Positions 32,712 through 41,674 of a stretch of DNA of 44,657 nucleotides are shown here, in pieces. The notes under the pieces were generated by a model, which worked only from the letters and a program-made list of their open reading frames with translations, did not search any database and was not told the DNA's origin. The stretch spans positions 1-44,657 of the forward strand of contig JAPKFB010000040.1 of the NCBI GenBank assembly GCA_028821775.1. Reading direction: 5' to 3'. The position numbers and the translations under genes were made by a program. The first letter of the stretch is position 1. The number at the start of each line of letters is the position of its first letter. The stretch is from Roseibacillus sp. (GTDB lineage: Bacteria > Verrucomicrobiota > Verrucomicrobiia > Verrucomicrobiales > Akkermansiaceae).

Positions 32712-33284
32712 GTGTGGTATTATTCTCAAAACGGACAGCAAGTCGGACCCGTCTCTCAGGAAGAGTTGCAGGCCTTTCTCCGTGCGGGGTCTCTTCCGCT
32801 TGATTCCAATGTGTGGCGCGATGGAATGGTGGGTTGGGTGTCGGCCAACCAAGTGCCCGAGTTGATGGCAGGAGTGTCGGGGGGCTACCTGCCGCAGCCC
32901 GCGCCCTACTTGCCCATGGGTGGTCCGCCGGCCACCAACTCGATGGCCCAGACGAGCATGATTCTCGGGATCCTGGGAATCTTCGTGGCGTTTATTTTTA
33001 CCGCGGTTCCAGCCATCATCTGTGGTCACATAGCCCGCAAACAGATTCGTGAATCGGGTGGCGCCCAGATTGGCGACGGATTGGCGCTCACCGGTTTGAT
33101 TACCGGCTACCTGGTGACGCTGCTGACCTTGATCTTCATCGTGGGAGCGCTCATTTTCTTTTTCTATCTGTCTAACGAAATTTCGAGTTCCGGTGGTGTA
33201 GGCGTGGGGTCAAGCCCCCCTGCTCCTTCCAGCCCTTCAACGCCGGTTCCGGTTCCTACTCCGGTTCCGGTTCCTACTCCTTAA
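32712..33284 (+). CDS. GYF_2 plus DUF4190 membrane protein
   Basis: A 190-residue protein. Residues 1-55 form a GYF_2 domain (WYYSQNGQQVGPVSQEELQA, VWRDGMVGWVSA), a fold related to proline-rich-peptide-binding GYF domains. A Pro/Gly spacer leads to a DUF4190-like membrane part with two helices (about 80-107, ILGILGIFVAFIFTAVPAII, and about 127-155). The last 15 residues are PVPVPTPVPVPTP from an 18-bp DNA duplication. The start is GTG. It is followed 9 bases later by a paralogue of the same architecture. A membrane-anchored adaptor for proline-rich partners is a reasonable idea, and its own Pro tail could be a ligand. Confidence 0.85.
   Translation: MWYYSQNGQQVGPVSQEELQAFLRAGSLPLDSNVWRDGMVGWVSANQVPELMAGVSGGYLPQPAPYLPMGGPPATNSMAQTSMILGILGIFVAFIFTAVPAIICGHIARKQIRESGGAQIGDGLALTGLITGYLVTLLTLIFIVGALIFFFYLSNEISSSGGVGVGSSPPAPSSPSTPVPVPTPVPVPTP
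33243..33278 (+). repeat. perfect 18-bp tandem duplication in coding sequence
   Basis: The unit CCGGTTCCGGTTCCTACT occurs twice head to tail and encodes the two PVPVPT units at the C-terminus of the GYF_2/DUF4190 protein. The period is a multiple of three, so copy-number change keeps the frame. Confidence 0.9.
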
Positions 33285-33293
33285 GCGAAGCTC

Positions 33294-33857
33294 ATGAATT
33301 GGTATTACGCGAAACATGGGAAGCAAGAGGGACCGATACCGGAGCAGGTGTTCTGCGAGATGTTGGCGCGAGGCGAGGTGATGCCGGAAGATTTGGTTTG
33401 GAGGGAGGGTATGAGGGGCTGGTCTCCGGCGGGGGAGGTCGCGGAACTGGCGTCCCGGTCAGAGGCGCCGCATAGGGAGAGGACAGTGGGAGCAGGCTCC
33501 GTAGGGACGAGTTCTCCTCCCTCACCGCCAGAGTGTCCGGAGGTGGAAGGGGTCAGTCCGGTGGAGCAGCCCGTGCCCGGGAGGCCTTATTCCATCACCC
33601 CTCCAGTGACCTCGGGTTTGGCAATCGCGAGTATGGTATGCGGGATCATTTCACTGCCGCTTTGCTGGATCTGGGCGGCCGCCGGGATTCCGGCCGTAAT
33701 CTGCGGACACATGGCCCTCAAGGCGATCAAACACTCAGAGACACCGGTGGAGGGTCGCGGGATGGCGATTGCTGGGCTGGTGACCGGATATCTCGCGATT
33801 TTGATTCAGTTCATCTTCATTGGAGTGATGGTTTTCTTCGTTGTGATGAGTCCCTGA
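33294..33857 (+). CDS. GYF_2 plus DUF4190 membrane protein (paralogue)
   Basis: A 187-residue protein with the same domain order as its upstream neighbour. The GYF_2 domain is at residues 1-55 (NWYYAKHGKQEGPIPEQVFC, LVWREGMRGWSPA). A disordered Pro/Ser/Glu linker follows, then a two-helix DUF4190 region (about 108-142, GLAIASMVCGIISLPLCWIW, and about 156-187, ending at the last residue). The conserved motif between helices, ICGHMALKAIK...GMAIAGLVTGY, parallels ICGHIARKQIR...GLALTGLITGY in the first copy. Nine bases separate the genes, so they form one operon and probably arose by tandem duplication. Confidence 0.85.
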   Translation: MNWYYAKHGKQEGPIPEQVFCEMLARGEVMPEDLVWREGMRGWSPAGEVAELASRSEAPHRERTVGAGSVGTSSPPSPPECPEVEGVSPVEQPVPGRPYSITPPVTSGLAIASMVCGIISLPLCWIWAAAGIPAVICGHMALKAIKHSETPVEGRGMAIAGLVTGYLAILIQFIFIGVMVFFVVMSP

Positions 33858-34064
33858 CCACTCTTCCCGGCGGGTAAGGCTTGGTCGTGTGCTCTCTCGA
33901 TCGAGGTTTTCGGGTATTGGATCCTTCGGAACATACCGCTCTGGCACTTGGGGCTCTGGGTGCCGCGGTGATCAGGCTGGGTTGAGGAGTCCAGATTGCC
34001 GGTGAGAGCTTCCTCTGGGATCGGTCCTCGGTGACTGCGGAGTTTCTGCGATTAGGAGGGGCTC

Positions 34065-34649
34065 CTACTTCGCCATCAAGGACTCCACATGTTTGGCGAG
34101 GAGGTCGGCTTCGAGGTTCACCCGCTGACCTGTTCGGGCTGAGTGTAGGTTGGTGGCCTGAATGGTGTGCGGGGTTATCCAGAAGACCGCTGAGTCCCTG
34201 TTGAGTTCGGCGATGGTGAGGGAAATGCCGTCCACTGCGAGTGAGCCTTTGGGAATACAATAGCGATAAATGTCAGGAGAGAGGGAAACTTCGTAACGGT
34301 GATCCTGACCGTGCATGGAGAGTTCAAGAATCTCCCCGGTGTCATCGACGTGCCCCTGAACAAAGTGACCACCGAGTCGACCATTCAGAGGCAGAGCGCG
34401 CTCAAGATTGACGAGGTTGCTTGTTTCGAGTGCGCCCAGAGAGGTCACCTTGAGCGTCTGGTTCAGAACGTCGAAGGAAGTCGTGGACTCATCGCAGGCG
34501 CTCACGGTTAGACAGCATCCATTGACCGCGATGCTTTCGCCGAGGGTAATTTCCCCGACAAAGGGGTTGGCGATGGTGAGTCGTGCTTGCTCCCCACGGG
34601 ATTCCAAGCTGAGCACGCGGCCGGTTGCTTCGATGAGTCCAGTGAACAT
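34065..34649 (-). CDS. ribE: riboflavin synthase, alpha subunit
   Basis: A 194-residue enzyme that dismutates two 6,7-dimethyl-8-ribityllumazine molecules to riboflavin plus a pyrimidine. It has two tandem lumazine-binding barrels: the first starts MFTGLIEATGRVLSL and includes ESIAVNGCCLTV and RALPLNGRLGGHFVQGHVD; the second includes GSLAVDGISLTIAEL. The C-terminal helix mediates trimerisation. It lies 12 bases downstream of the antiporter gene on the same strand, so it is probably read from the antiporter promoter. I see no FMN riboswitch. No other rib gene is present in the window. Confidence 0.96.
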   Translation of the reverse strand: MFTGLIEATGRVLSLESRGEQARLTIANPFVGEITLGESIAVNGCCLTVSACDESTTSFDVLNQTLKVTSLGALETSNLVNLERALPLNGRLGGHFVQGHVDDTGEILELSMHGQDHRYEVSLSPDIYRYCIPKGSLAVDGISLTIAELNRDSAVFWITPHTIQATNLHSARTGQRVNLEADLLAKHVESLMAK

Positions 34650-34661
34650 GGCGCACTTTGG

Positions 34662-36290
34662 TTAGAGGATTATGAAGGCGGCCCCGGCGATCACGGTCGG
34701 AATGAGGGCGCTGAGAGCCAGTTTGAGAGGTGATACTCCGCCCTTGAAATAGCGTGCGAGGATTGCCTGGCCGGCTGGGTTTGGTGCATTCGCGATCACG
34801 GTGAGCCCCCCTCCGCTGACGGCTCCCGCAACAACCGCGAATTTCAGGTTCGAAGCCAGATCGGGAGCTTGGGAGGCGAGATATGTTACGGCGGCGTTAT
34901 CATTAAAGGAGGTGAGGATCGTGGAGCCGATCATGATGACCAATTGATCATCGAAGGATCTGAGCAGGAGTTCGATCCACCATCCCTGGCAGCCGCCGTG
35001 AACGACGAGACCGGCGAGGAAGAAACCGACCAGAAGCGGAGTGCGCATCTTGACGTCGTTTTGGTGATGACCGGTAGCCTCGGTGAAGCCCAGCAAAAGG
35101 AGGAAACCGCCGATAAAGAGAGGGGGAAAGTGGGCCATGAAGATTGTCCAACCAAGAAACAAGACGTGCACCGCGGTGATGAGCTTAGGAATGGGGTCTT
35201 CCCGTTCTTCCCATCTGAGGGGCATGCGCATATCTCGATTTTCGATCGGCGAACGCAATTTGGCGAATTGCTTGCGGAAAATCGCGAAGTAGAGCGCGTT
35301 CGAGAGGAGGATGCTCAGCGCCGCTTTCCATCCGAAATTCGAGAGCATGAACACGAAATCCCAATCCCATTTTTGCGCAACCATGAGGACTGGAGGAGCC
35401 GCAAAATGAGTGAGCGTGCCGCCCACGGATATATTCACGAAGAGGAGGCCGATGGTGGCGTAAGCAAAGGTGGAGCTTGGATTGAGTTCGTAAAACCTCT
35501 TGGCCAGTAACATGGCGGCGATCGTCATGGCGGCAGGTTCGGTAATGACGGATCCAAGAAGGGGGGTCAGAGTGAGGGTCGAGAACCACCAGGCGGCCGG
35601 AGAACCTCCGAATACTTGAGCCACTCGATTGACGGCATGCTCGGAGAGTCGAATGATCGGTCGGGAGGCCGCGATGGCCATGATGATGATCACGAAGAGG
35701 GGTTCGGTATAGGACACGTCGTGGCCGAGGTACTGCTGCACCTGGCCAACCCCGTGCAAGAATCCTTCGCCGGGAATAATTCCGTGACACCAGACAATTG
35801 CGGCGCCCAAGGCGACCACCCAGATTCCGAAGACCGCTTCGACCTCGCCGAGGGTATGAAGGACCCAACCGCGGAAGGAGACGTCATCCTTGGCGTCCTC
35901 CTGAGGCTTGGCCTCGGCAGTGCGACCTTCGCGCACGATTTGTTCGCGGTGTTTTATCTCGAGGAGGTGGGCCTTTCCCTTGAACACCCCGGAGAGGAAG
36001 GTGTGGAAGATCGCGCAGGCAAAGATGATGGTGGCAATGAGATTGAAGTAGTGCTGCTTGGAGGCCCGTTCCTTCAACTTCTTCCAGAGGCTGTCATCGG
36101 GAGCGTCAAGGTGTTCGGATCCCTCGGTCGAATAAGCGGGGAGGGGGAGGGGGAACTCAGCGTGCTGGGCCTCCTCCAGCTGGTATTTACCCCCCTTGGG
36201 GTAGGTTGGTTCGTCCGAACCGCCCAGGGAGGGCAATGCTCCAGAAAGGAACAACGCGATAATCAGGAGATATCTGCGGGGTGGGTTCAT
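34662..36290 (-). CDS. putative Na+/H+ antiporter
   Basis: A 542-residue polytopic membrane protein beginning at the ATG at 36290, followed by a hydrophobic signal-like stretch (RRYLLIIALFLSGALPSLG); the open frame extends upstream but without merit. About ten further transmembrane segments are visible, with the family features ITEPAAMTIAAMLLAKRFYE, SVGGTLTHFAAPPVLMVAQ and, near the end, TSFNDNAAVTYLASQAP...GGGLTVIANAPNPAGQAILA. These are typical of the ion-transporter-superfamily putative Na+/H+ antiporters related to NhaD/ArsB. It would exchange sodium and protons across the inner membrane, which suits a marine cell. ribE follows in the same transcript, an unexplained pairing. It diverges from the thioredoxin-fold lipoprotein gene. 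Confidence 0.85.
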   Translation of the reverse strand: MNPPRRYLLIIALFLSGALPSLGGSDEPTYPKGGKYQLEEAQHAEFPLPLPAYSTEGSEHLDAPDDSLWKKLKERASKQHYFNLIATIIFACAIFHTFLSGVFKGKAHLLEIKHREQIVREGRTAEAKPQEDAKDDVSFRGWVLHTLGEVEAVFGIWVVALGAAIVWCHGIIPGEGFLHGVGQVQQYLGHDVSYTEPLFVIIIMAIAASRPIIRLSEHAVNRVAQVFGGSPAAWWFSTLTLTPLLGSVITEPAAMTIAAMLLAKRFYELNPSSTFAYATIGLLFVNISVGGTLTHFAAPPVLMVAQKWDWDFVFMLSNFGWKAALSILLSNALYFAIFRKQFAKLRSPIENRDMRMPLRWEEREDPIPKLITAVHVLFLGWTIFMAHFPPLFIGGFLLLLGFTEATGHHQNDVKMRTPLLVGFFLAGLVVHGGCQGWWIELLLRSFDDQLVIMIGSTILTSFNDNAAVTYLASQAPDLASNLKFAVVAGAVSGGGLTVIANAPNPAGQAILARYFKGGVSPLKLALSALIPTVIAGAAFIIL

Positions 36291-36379
36291 CGTGCGGGGG
36301 GACTTTAGTGGCCGCGCTAGGAGGGGCAATGACAATTGGGTGCGCTTGCACGGGGAGGGAAAGCAGCTAGGCTCAGAGC
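36291..36379. promoter_or_regulatory. divergent promoter region, antiporter / thioredoxin-fold lipoprotein
   Basis: Eighty-nine bases separate two outward-facing start codons, so both promoters must lie here or inside the neighbouring genes. No clear boxes are visible. Confidence 0.35.
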
Positions 36380-37336
36380 GTGTTCCGAATCGCAATCTGG
36401 TTCCTGCTGGGCGCCGGTTTTGCAGGTGGGCTCTCCTCCTGTAGCCGTCTCAAACGGATGACCCAAGAGAAACAGACGGCCACCCTGACACCTCCCCCCG
36501 TGCCGCCTCAACTGCGGGGGGCTCGCTACGGTGGGGAGCCCATCGCCCGGGTCACGGTTGAGGATGTCACTCCGCAGCCGGTCACGGAGCAGAATATGGG
36601 CAGGCTCCTCGAGCGTGAGAAGGATCTCATGTGGACCGACCCGGACAACCCTGAATCCGGATTGGAGCGGATTGAGGAAATCATGGCGCAGAGCGTGAAG
36701 CGCGGTCCGTGGCTGATCAGCTATTCGGAAGCTCGCCGATCGGCCATGCGGGAAGGTAAGCCGATGTTGGTCTGGTTCACTGATACCGCTCGTAGTCCGC
36801 TCTGCAAGACGCTGAGCGCGGAGGTATTCTCCAAGACTGAGTTTGTAAAGTGGGCGGCGGAGGAAGTGATCCAAGTGCGCCTCGATTTCAATGTCAAGGG
36901 CGAGAGTCGGGGGCCTGGACACTCGGCGATGGACGATCAAGTGCGAAAGGAGAACTACCTCGAGGAGTTGAAGAAGCGCTACAAGGTCCTTGGCTTGCCC
37001 ATGGTCCTCCTGATGGCGCCGGACGGCACCGTCACTTCGCGCTATCGAGGTTACCACAAGACCTACCACGACTTCTATTTTTCGCGCCTGAAGAATGATG
37101 CCCAGGGGGCCAGGAATTATCACGAGAAGTGGAAGCGCAAAATGGGGCGGAAGGGCTATCGGGAGTGGGTGGATGAAAAGGGACGAACGGTGTATGCGAA
37201 ACTAGCGCGCTATAGCGGTGGCGCGATGATCCTGATCGAGCCCGATGGCAAGCGTCTGAAGGCCGAGGAGAAAAATCTCTCCGGGGTGGACCGTGCATGG
37301 ATTGCGGCGGAGAAGGCCAAGCGGGGTCAGCCCTGA
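36380..37336 (+). CDS. thioredoxin-fold lipoprotein
   Basis: A 318-residue protein with a lipoprotein signal ([20 protein letters not shown], lipobox LSSC, mature Cys21); the start is GTG. After a disordered linker, residues about 112-225 look like a thioredoxin fold: [20 protein letters not shown], then [29 protein letters not shown], and the cis-Pro region [17 protein letters not shown]. In place of CxxC there is SPLC, so only the second Cys remains and a normal dithiol exchange is unlikely. This resembles the thioredoxin_7-like domains of exported Verrucomicrobia and Planctomycetes proteins. A basic C-terminal segment follows. trxB begins 67 bases later, perhaps in the same operon. Confidence 0.78.
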   Translation: MFRIAIWFLLGAGFAGGLSSCSRLKRMTQEKQTATLTPPPVPPQLRGARYGGEPIARVTVEDVTPQPVTEQNMGRLLEREKDLMWTDPDNPESGLERIEEIMAQSVKRGPWLISYSEARRSAMREGKPMLVWFTDTARSPLCKTLSAEVFSKTEFVKWAAEEVIQVRLDFNVKGESRGPGHSAMDDQVRKENYLEELKKRYKVLGLPMVLLMAPDGTVTSRYRGYHKTYHDFYFSRLKNDAQGARNYHEKWKRKMGRKGYREWVDEKGRTVYAKLARYSGGAMILIEPDGKRLKAEEKNLSGVDRAWIAAEKAKRGQP

Positions 37337-37403
37337 ATCCCGCCACCTGAGATTTTCGCGGAAAACCGTCGGTCGGTCTTGGCAGCTGAAGCAGAGGGGC
37401 ATA

Positions 37404-38366
37404 ATGTCCGCTCTCGTTACTCTCAAAGGTATGGAAAACGTCATTATTATCGGAACCGGCTGTGCTGGGTGGACTGCGGCAATCTACACCGGCCGTGCGA
37501 ACTTGAATCCTCTCGTTCTCGCGGGAGAACAACCAGGGGGGCAGCTCACCACCACCAGTGAAGTGGAGAATTTCCCAGGATTCCCCGAAGGGGTGGATGG
37601 CGCGACCCTGATGTTCAGCATGCAGCAGCAGGCCGAAAAATTCGGTGCGCGCATCGATTACAAGATGGTATCCAAGATCGAGAGACGCGCGAATGGTAGC
37701 TTTGACGTTCATTGCGGCTCTGAGGTGGTCCTGGAGGCCAAGGCCGTCATCGTGGCCACCGGGGCTTCCGCCCGCCTCTTGGGACTGCCCAAGGAGCAGG
37801 AAATCTACGGCAAGAATGGGCTCACTACCTGCGCGACCTGCGATGGGGCCTTCTATCGCGACATGCCCGTGGTGGTTGTCGGGGGGGGAGATTCCGCCTG
37901 TGAAGAGGCTACCTTCCTGACGCGATTCGCCAGCAAGGTCTATCTCCTGCACCGACGCGATGAGCTGCGGGCTTCCAAGATCATGGCTGAACGTGTCCTG
38001 GCGCACGAAAAGATCGAGCCCATCTGGAATGCGGAAATCACAGCCTATCATCCTGGAGAGGGCGGGAAAATGGAATCTGTGACGGTCCGCAATCGGGAGA
38101 CGGGTAAAGAGTCGCCCCTGGAAGTCAAAGGGGTCTTTATTGCGATCGGTCACGTGCCGAATAGCGGATTTTTAAACGGGTTGGCCGATCTTGACCCAGA
38201 GGGCTACATCCTCCAAATCCCTGGGAAAACTGCCACCAAGACCGAAGGTCTCTACGCGGCAGGAGACGTGGCGGACCACGTTTACCGGCAGGCAATCACC
38301 GCTGCAGGGCAGGGCTGTGCGGCCGCTTTGGAGGCCGAGCGCTTCCTTGCGGATCAAGAAGGCTAG
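37404..38366 (+). CDS. trxB: thioredoxin reductase
   Basis: A 320-residue low-Mr flavoprotein that passes electrons from NADPH to thioredoxin. The FAD site is [20 protein letters not shown] (GTGCAG where GSGPAG is common). The redox pair is in [13 protein letters not shown] (CATC, Cys143 and Cys146 from this start), and the NADPH site is [16 protein letters not shown] with [12 protein letters not shown]. The C-terminal FAD contact is [20 protein letters not shown]. Start: the ATG at 37404 has GAGGGG just upstream. The ATG at 37431 (MENVIIIG) matches many homologues but has its AAAGG too close. It follows a thioredoxin-fold lipoprotein gene. Confidence 0.96.
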   Translation: MSALVTLKGMENVIIIGTGCAGWTAAIYTGRANLNPLVLAGEQPGGQLTTTSEVENFPGFPEGVDGATLMFSMQQQAEKFGARIDYKMVSKIERRANGSFDVHCGSEVVLEAKAVIVATGASARLLGLPKEQEIYGKNGLTTCATCDGAFYRDMPVVVVGGGDSACEEATFLTRFASKVYLLHRRDELRASKIMAERVLAHEKIEPIWNAEITAYHPGEGGKMESVTVRNRETGKESPLEVKGVFIAIGHVPNSGFLNGLADLDPEGYILQIPGKTATKTEGLYAAGDVADHVYRQAITAAGQGCAAALEAERFLADQEG

Positions 38367-38510
38367 ATTATCTGCGGATTTCAGCCTCTAATCCCGCACC
38401 TAAGAAGCGGAGCGCAGTCTGCGATCCCCCAAAACTCCCCTTGTGAATAACCCTCCGAAATTGGTGACAGGAACCGAGGCGGGCGGCATTATTCAGTCCG
38501 ACGCGTTGAT

Positions 38511-40226
38511 ATGACAGAACTGCTGATCGAGCCGGCCCGAGATATCGGTTGTCCGGCACTGAATGAATTGTCCGAGGTGATAGATGCTGCCACTGCGAGT
38601 CAACGCTCCCCGGTCGACGATATCCTGGATGCGGAGATCGTCGACGAGGAGCCATACATGCGGCACCTGGCGGACGGCTTGGGCCTGCAGTGGTTGGCGG
38701 AGATCCCGCCCTCTGAGGAGCCCCTGCCCCTGCGGCAGGTTTGTGGTCCGCAAGTTGCGTTGCGTCACCGGCTTCTTCCGGTCGAGTTCGAAGGGAGTGA
38801 GGAATTGGCTACCCGCCGTCTCGTGATCGCGACCTACGATCCATTCAATATCGCGGCGCGTCAGGCCGCCGTGCAGTCGGTGGGAATGCCCATCATGTGG
38901 CGCATGGCTTCGCGCCGGCGTATTCACGATGGATTACGGCGACTCTATGGCGTGGGGGCGGATACCTTCGAGCAAATCCTGGAAGGTCGGGATCTCGACC
39001 TAGAGAATCTGGAATCGGCGGATGAAGCCAACGTCATTGACGATGTCGAAGACGAAGAGGCCAGCGTGGTCAAGTTTGTGAATCAGATTATCCGGGAGGC
39101 GCTCGAACAGCGTGCGACCGATATTCACGTGGAGCCTCTCGCAGAAAATCTCCGGATTCGTTACCGGATTGACGGGGTTCTGGTGGATATCGCGGTCCCT
39201 GAGAACATCAAGACCTTGCAGAGTTCGGTCATTGCACGTCTCAAGATCATGTCGCGTCTTGACATTGCGGAACGTCGGCTCCCGCAGGATGGTCGGATCA
39301 ACCTCTCCTTTGAGGGGAGCGGGATTGACGTCCGGGTTGCCACCGTCCCTACCGTGGAAGGGGAAAGCGTGAGCCTCCGTCTTCTGAACCAGCAGCGTTT
39401 CAACATCGGGATGCTCTCGATGGAAAGTTCCATCCAAGACAAAATCGAGCGCCTTCTGACCCTTTCCAACGGGATCATCCTCGTCACCGGCCCGACCGGT
39501 TCCGGAAAGTCGACCAGCTTGTATTCCTTCCTCGCGGAGGTGAATTCTCCCGATACCAGGATCGTGACGATTGAGGATCCGGTGGAGAACAAGCTCGATG
39601 GCGTGATGCAGATCGCCGTGAAGTCCGATATCGGGCTGACATTTGCGGCGGGTCTCCGATCGATTCTTCGCGCCGATCCAGACATCGTGATGATCGGTGA
39701 GATTCGGGACCTCGAGACGGCGGAGATTGCAATCCGGGCCTCATTGACGGGTCACTTGGTATTCAGCACCCTGCACACCAACGATGCCCTCGGAGGAATC
39801 AGCCGACTCATTGACATGGGGGTGGAACCTTTTCTTCTTTCTGCTGCGGTGCGTGCCTTTCTTGCTCAGCGATTGGTTCGGCGACTTTGCAATACCTGTC
39901 GTCGTCCGATTTCGCTGACTGAGGCTGAAAAGGCCGAGTTTGGTATTCCCTCCGATATTCCCGGCACGCCCCACGAAGCGGTTGGTTGTGATCATTGTCG
40001 CAACACCGGCTTCAGCGGGCGGCTCGCCATCTTCGAAATTGTTCTCTTAACGACTCCAATGCAGGACCTCATCGCGCATTCCGCGCCGGCTCGCGATGTC
40101 CTGGCCCATGCCATCAAGGAGGGATATCTTCCCATGCGCGAGTATGGCTGGCACAAGGTGATGCAGGGCGAAACCACAATTGAAGAAGTGATTTCGGTGA
40201 CGAGTTCAGACTTGGCCGTTCAGTAA
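38511..40226 (+). CDS. type IV pilus / type II secretion assembly ATPase (PilB/GspE)
   Basis: A 571-residue secretion ATPase that powers pilus or pseudopilus extension. The N-terminal GspE_N-like domain spans residues 1-150. The linker NQIIREALEQRATDIHVEPL is family-typical. Motor features are Walker A GPTGSGKSTSLY (about 326-334), the Asp box IVTIEDPVENKLDGVMQIAV, Walker B-like DPDIVMIGEIRDLETAEIAI and the His box LVFSTLHTNDALGG. The four-Cys zinc site is CNTCRRPI and CDHCRNTG near residues 460-500. It is cytoplasmic and docks on the membrane platform encoded 24 bases downstream. PilB and GspE cannot be told apart here, as no pilin or secretin is visible. Confidence 0.94.
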   Translation: MTELLIEPARDIGCPALNELSEVIDAATASQRSPVDDILDAEIVDEEPYMRHLADGLGLQWLAEIPPSEEPLPLRQVCGPQVALRHRLLPVEFEGSEELATRRLVIATYDPFNIAARQAAVQSVGMPIMWRMASRRRIHDGLRRLYGVGADTFEQILEGRDLDLENLESADEANVIDDVEDEEASVVKFVNQIIREALEQRATDIHVEPLAENLRIRYRIDGVLVDIAVPENIKTLQSSVIARLKIMSRLDIAERRLPQDGRINLSFEGSGIDVRVATVPTVEGESVSLRLLNQQRFNIGMLSMESSIQDKIERLLTLSNGIILVTGPTGSGKSTSLYSFLAEVNSPDTRIVTIEDPVENKLDGVMQIAVKSDIGLTFAAGLRSILRADPDIVMIGEIRDLETAEIAIRASLTGHLVFSTLHTNDALGGISRLIDMGVEPFLLSAAVRAFLAQRLVRRLCNTCRRPISLTEAEKAEFGIPSDIPGTPHEAVGCDHCRNTGFSGRLAIFEIVLLTTPMQDLIAHSAPARDVLAHAIKEGYLPMREYGWHKVMQGETTIEEVISVTSSDLAVQ

Positions 40227-40249
40227 GAGAGCATTGCGACTACGAGACG

Positions 40250-41560
40250 ATGGCTGTTTTCACTTACAAAGCACTTTCGGGTGGTTCGATCACGACTGGA
40301 GAGCTTGACGCGAGCGATCGTCGCGAAGCTCTGCGCATGCTCGACAAAAAGGGTCTGCAGCCAGTGAAGCTCACGGAGGCCAAAGTTGCTGAGCCCAAGG
40401 CCAAGCGGGTGTCTCCCCGGTCTTCCGGCGGGAAAGCGGCCCCGCCGAAGCCGAAAGCCGGGACCCCGGGTGCGAACGCGACCGCCAAGGGGACCGAAAT
40501 ACCGGAGGGGCCGATTAAGCTCAGAAGAGCGGAGGTCGTTCTTTTCACGGAGGAACTCAGCGATATGCTGGCCGCTGGATTGCAGTTGGAACCGGCCCTG
40601 CGAGCGATGGAGAATCGTCAGGAACTTGGAAACCTGAAGGTGGTTTCGGTGAAGTTGCGTCAGATTGTGCGGGATGGAAACAGCTTTTCCAATGCGCTGC
40701 GGCGCGTGAGCCCCAGCTTTGGTCCGCTTTACTGTTCGCTGGCCGCAGCGGGAGAGGCCAGTGGTGCCCTCGATACCATTTTGCAACGCCAGGCTCACTA
40801 TCTCAAGACCCTGCAGGAGTTGCAGGGACGCGTTACCTTGGCGCTGATTTATCCCGCCTTCCTGATGTTTTCGGGGATTCTCGTTTCGATCATCTTTGTC
40901 ACCAAACTCATCCCGCAGCTTACCACCCTGCTGGAGTCGACGCCGGGTGCTGAGATGCCAATGGGAGCGTTGATCCTTATCAATGTGAGCGACTTCATCA
41001 CCAAGTGGTGGATGGTCATGCTCCTTTTGCTGGCGGCACTCGGAGTGCTCTTCAAGGCATGGACAGACTCCGAAGCAAACAAGCCGCAATGGGACCGGGC
41101 GAAACTCAAAATCCCCCTTTATGGGCGCGTGGTTGAGCAACGCTTCTTTGTCCAATACCTCGAAACAATGGCCAACCTGGTGGCGAACGGCCTACCGCTG
41201 CTACGTTCGTTGGAACTGACCAAGGATGCGACGCAGAATATTCATCATCAGGAGCATCTCAAGGAGATGATTGAGATGGTGGGCGATGGTCGTTCGCTCT
41301 CAAAGACGATGATCAAATCGGGAATCTTTCCTTCCCTTTTGATCGACATGGTCGCGGTGGGAGAGCAGACCGGCAAGATTGACCAAGCTCTGCAACGAGC
41401 GGCGGTGCGTTATGACAAGGAGCTCAGTAATGCGTTGCAACGTGTCATGGCTCTCATCATGCCGTCGGTACTCATCGTGATGGCCTTGCTGATCGGCACG
41501 ATGGCTTATCTCATGATCACCGCGATCTTCCAGACGATCTCGAGCCTCAGCGGGCGCTAG
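40250..41560 (+). CDS. type IV pilus / type II secretion platform protein (PilC/GspF)
   Basis: A 436-residue inner-membrane protein with the family architecture. The N-terminal AVFTYKALSGGSITTGELDA is followed by a basic Pro/Ala linker (about 45-85, with KAAPPKPKAGTPGANATAKG). Two T2SSF domains (about 95-225 and 300-425) each begin with a helical bundle (FTEELSDMLAAGLQLEPALR; FVQYLETMANLVANGLPLLR). Membrane helices sit near 200 (LALIYPAFLMFSGILVSIIF), 245-265 and 410-430. It would anchor the ATPase encoded just upstream; the pair forms an operon. The linker is longer and more basic than usual. Confidence 0.93.
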   Translation: MAVFTYKALSGGSITTGELDASDRREALRMLDKKGLQPVKLTEAKVAEPKAKRVSPRSSGGKAAPPKPKAGTPGANATAKGTEIPEGPIKLRRAEVVLFTEELSDMLAAGLQLEPALRAMENRQELGNLKVVSVKLRQIVRDGNSFSNALRRVSPSFGPLYCSLAAAGEASGALDTILQRQAHYLKTLQELQGRVTLALIYPAFLMFSGILVSIIFVTKLIPQLTTLLESTPGAEMPMGALILINVSDFITKWWMVMLLLLAALGVLFKAWTDSEANKPQWDRAKLKIPLYGRVVEQRFFVQYLETMANLVANGLPLLRSLELTKDATQNIHHQEHLKEMIEMVGDGRSLSKTMIKSGIFPSLLIDMVAVGEQTGKIDQALQRAAVRYDKELSNALQRVMALIMPSVLIVMALLIGTMAYLMITAIFQTISSLSGR

Positions 41561-41674
41561 CGGAGCGACCTCATTTGAGGCCGGCAGTCCGAGGTGCCGC
41601 TTGGGCTCCATGGGCATGGGCCCCGCTTTTCTCCGTAACCTCTCCCTCCAGCACTGGGGAAGAATGGGTTCCTA

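Noticed and set aside
34650..34661. FMN riboswitch before ribE
   Set aside because: Only 12 bases separate ribE from the upstream gene, and no RFN-element sequence is present there.
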